In this document: positions 12,426 to 12,427 of the stretch, piece by piece | How positions within the stretch are numbered: the stretch's first letter is position 1 | Layout: each line of letters opens with the position of its first letter | Origin: Candidatus Methanolliviera sp. GoM_asphalt | Lineage (GTDB): Archaea > Halobacteriota > Methanoliparia > Methanoliparales > Methanoliparaceae | Length of the DNA: 12,427 nucleotides | Direction of reading: 5' to 3' | Assembly: GCA_902158745.1 (NCBI GenBank) | Contig: CABGHH010000032.1 | Coordinates: forward strand, 1 to 12,427 | The notes under the pieces: model-generated | Database searches by the model: none | Seen by the model: the letters and a program-made list of their open reading frames with translations, nothing else | Told to the model about the DNA's origin: nothing | Position numbers and translations under genes: made by a program

Positions 12426-12427
12426 AT
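12346..12427 (+). CDS. Possible 5' end of a gene cut by the right edge
   Basis: ATG at 12346 opens 27 codons to the window end: MNFKNTSSKVFSGF, then LSIPALLIAESFI. Upstream TTTAAAAAGGGA offers a TATA-like run and a GGGA too near the ATG for a normal ribosome binding site. The product is hydrophobic after a basic start. The antisense frame at 12425-12324 is equally long, so strand is undecided. I do not recognise the family. Confidence 0.25.
   Translation, partial: MNFKNTSSKVFSGFLSIPALLIAESFI

Larger units (their letters stand above)
11965..12427. other. AT-rich stretch with no confident gene
   Basis: The first part (to about 12060) is the upstream region of the VWA gene; on the minus strand TTAAATA at 12046-12040 is a possible TATA box. 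The rest is rich in T- and A-runs and contains only short frames on both strands: minus 12135-12052 (GTG start, 27 residues ending GQPIELNIGNTVGR), plus 12159-12266 (ATG, 35 residues), and two conflicting frames at the right edge listed separately. A 10-base palindrome GATAGCTATC lies at 12271-12280. There are no tRNA genes, CRISPR repeats or clear insertion-sequence ends. Confidence 0.45.

Noticed and set aside
1..12427. CRISPR arrays, complete insertion sequences, defence operons
   Set aside because: No regularly spaced repeats, no recognisable transposase, integrase, nuclease-helicase or toxin-antitoxin gene pair was found on either strand.

Overview
The window looks like a piece of a euryarchaeal chromosome, most likely from the methanogen/ANME-type lineages. 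The evidence is the set of archaeal-only or archaeal-type genes: KEOPS subunits, ribosomal proteins S15 and S3Ae (eS1), an archaeal RecJ-like nuclease, archaeal-type phosphoglycerate mutase and geranylgeranylglyceryl phosphate synthase. The rare zinc-dependent SerRS that is best known from methanogens points to the lineage. The central genes favour AGA/AGG for Arg and ATA for Ile. Several starts carry archaeal Shine-Dalgarno matches such as GAGGTGAT. Genus or species cannot be set from the sequence alone.

Layout. 1-176 (-) is the 5' end of a small exported or membrane-anchored protein, cut by the window edge. 177-675 is mostly gene-poor. It holds a decayed reading frame resembling an AbrB-type DNA-binding protein (368-544) and a tiny intact frame (581-679) that overlaps the kae1 start. 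676-8177 (+) is a tight run of nine co-directional genes: kae1, bud32, XTP/dITP pyrophosphatase, rps15, RecJ-like DHH nuclease, pcc1, class-II atypical serS, rps3ae and apgM. Most junctions overlap or are separated by only a few bases. asd (8247-9281) and a GGGP synthase gene (9407-10066) follow on the same strand with larger gaps; the second gap carries a TATA-like box, a palindrome and a tandem repeat. 10073-10669 (-) is a SpoIIM-family membrane protein, convergent with the GGGP synthase gene at a 6-base gap. 10760-11964 (-) is a secreted von Willebrand factor A (VWA) protein whose signal peptide and MIDAS motif lie in different frames. 11965-12427 is AT-rich with no confident gene.

How the genes work together. 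The central cluster is a housekeeping information-processing group. Kae1, Bud32 and Pcc1 are three of the four core subunits of the t6A tRNA-modifying KEOPS complex (Cgi121 is not here). SerRS charges tRNA-Ser, S15 and S3Ae are small-subunit ribosomal proteins, the RecJ-like protein is linked to the archaeal replisome/repair in related organisms, and the pyrophosphatase cleans the nucleotide pool. apgM (glycolysis/gluconeogenesis), asd (Asp-family amino acids) and GGGP synthase (archaeal ether lipids) add central metabolism. The two right-hand minus-strand genes are envelope related and unconnected to the cluster.

No clear new defence or mobile system is visible. The most interesting items are the double frame break in the VWA gene, the decayed AbrB-like frame and mini-ORF leading into kae1, a palindrome at the GGGP synthase promoter, and a 21-base tRNA-3'-end-like fragment next to the VWA gene.
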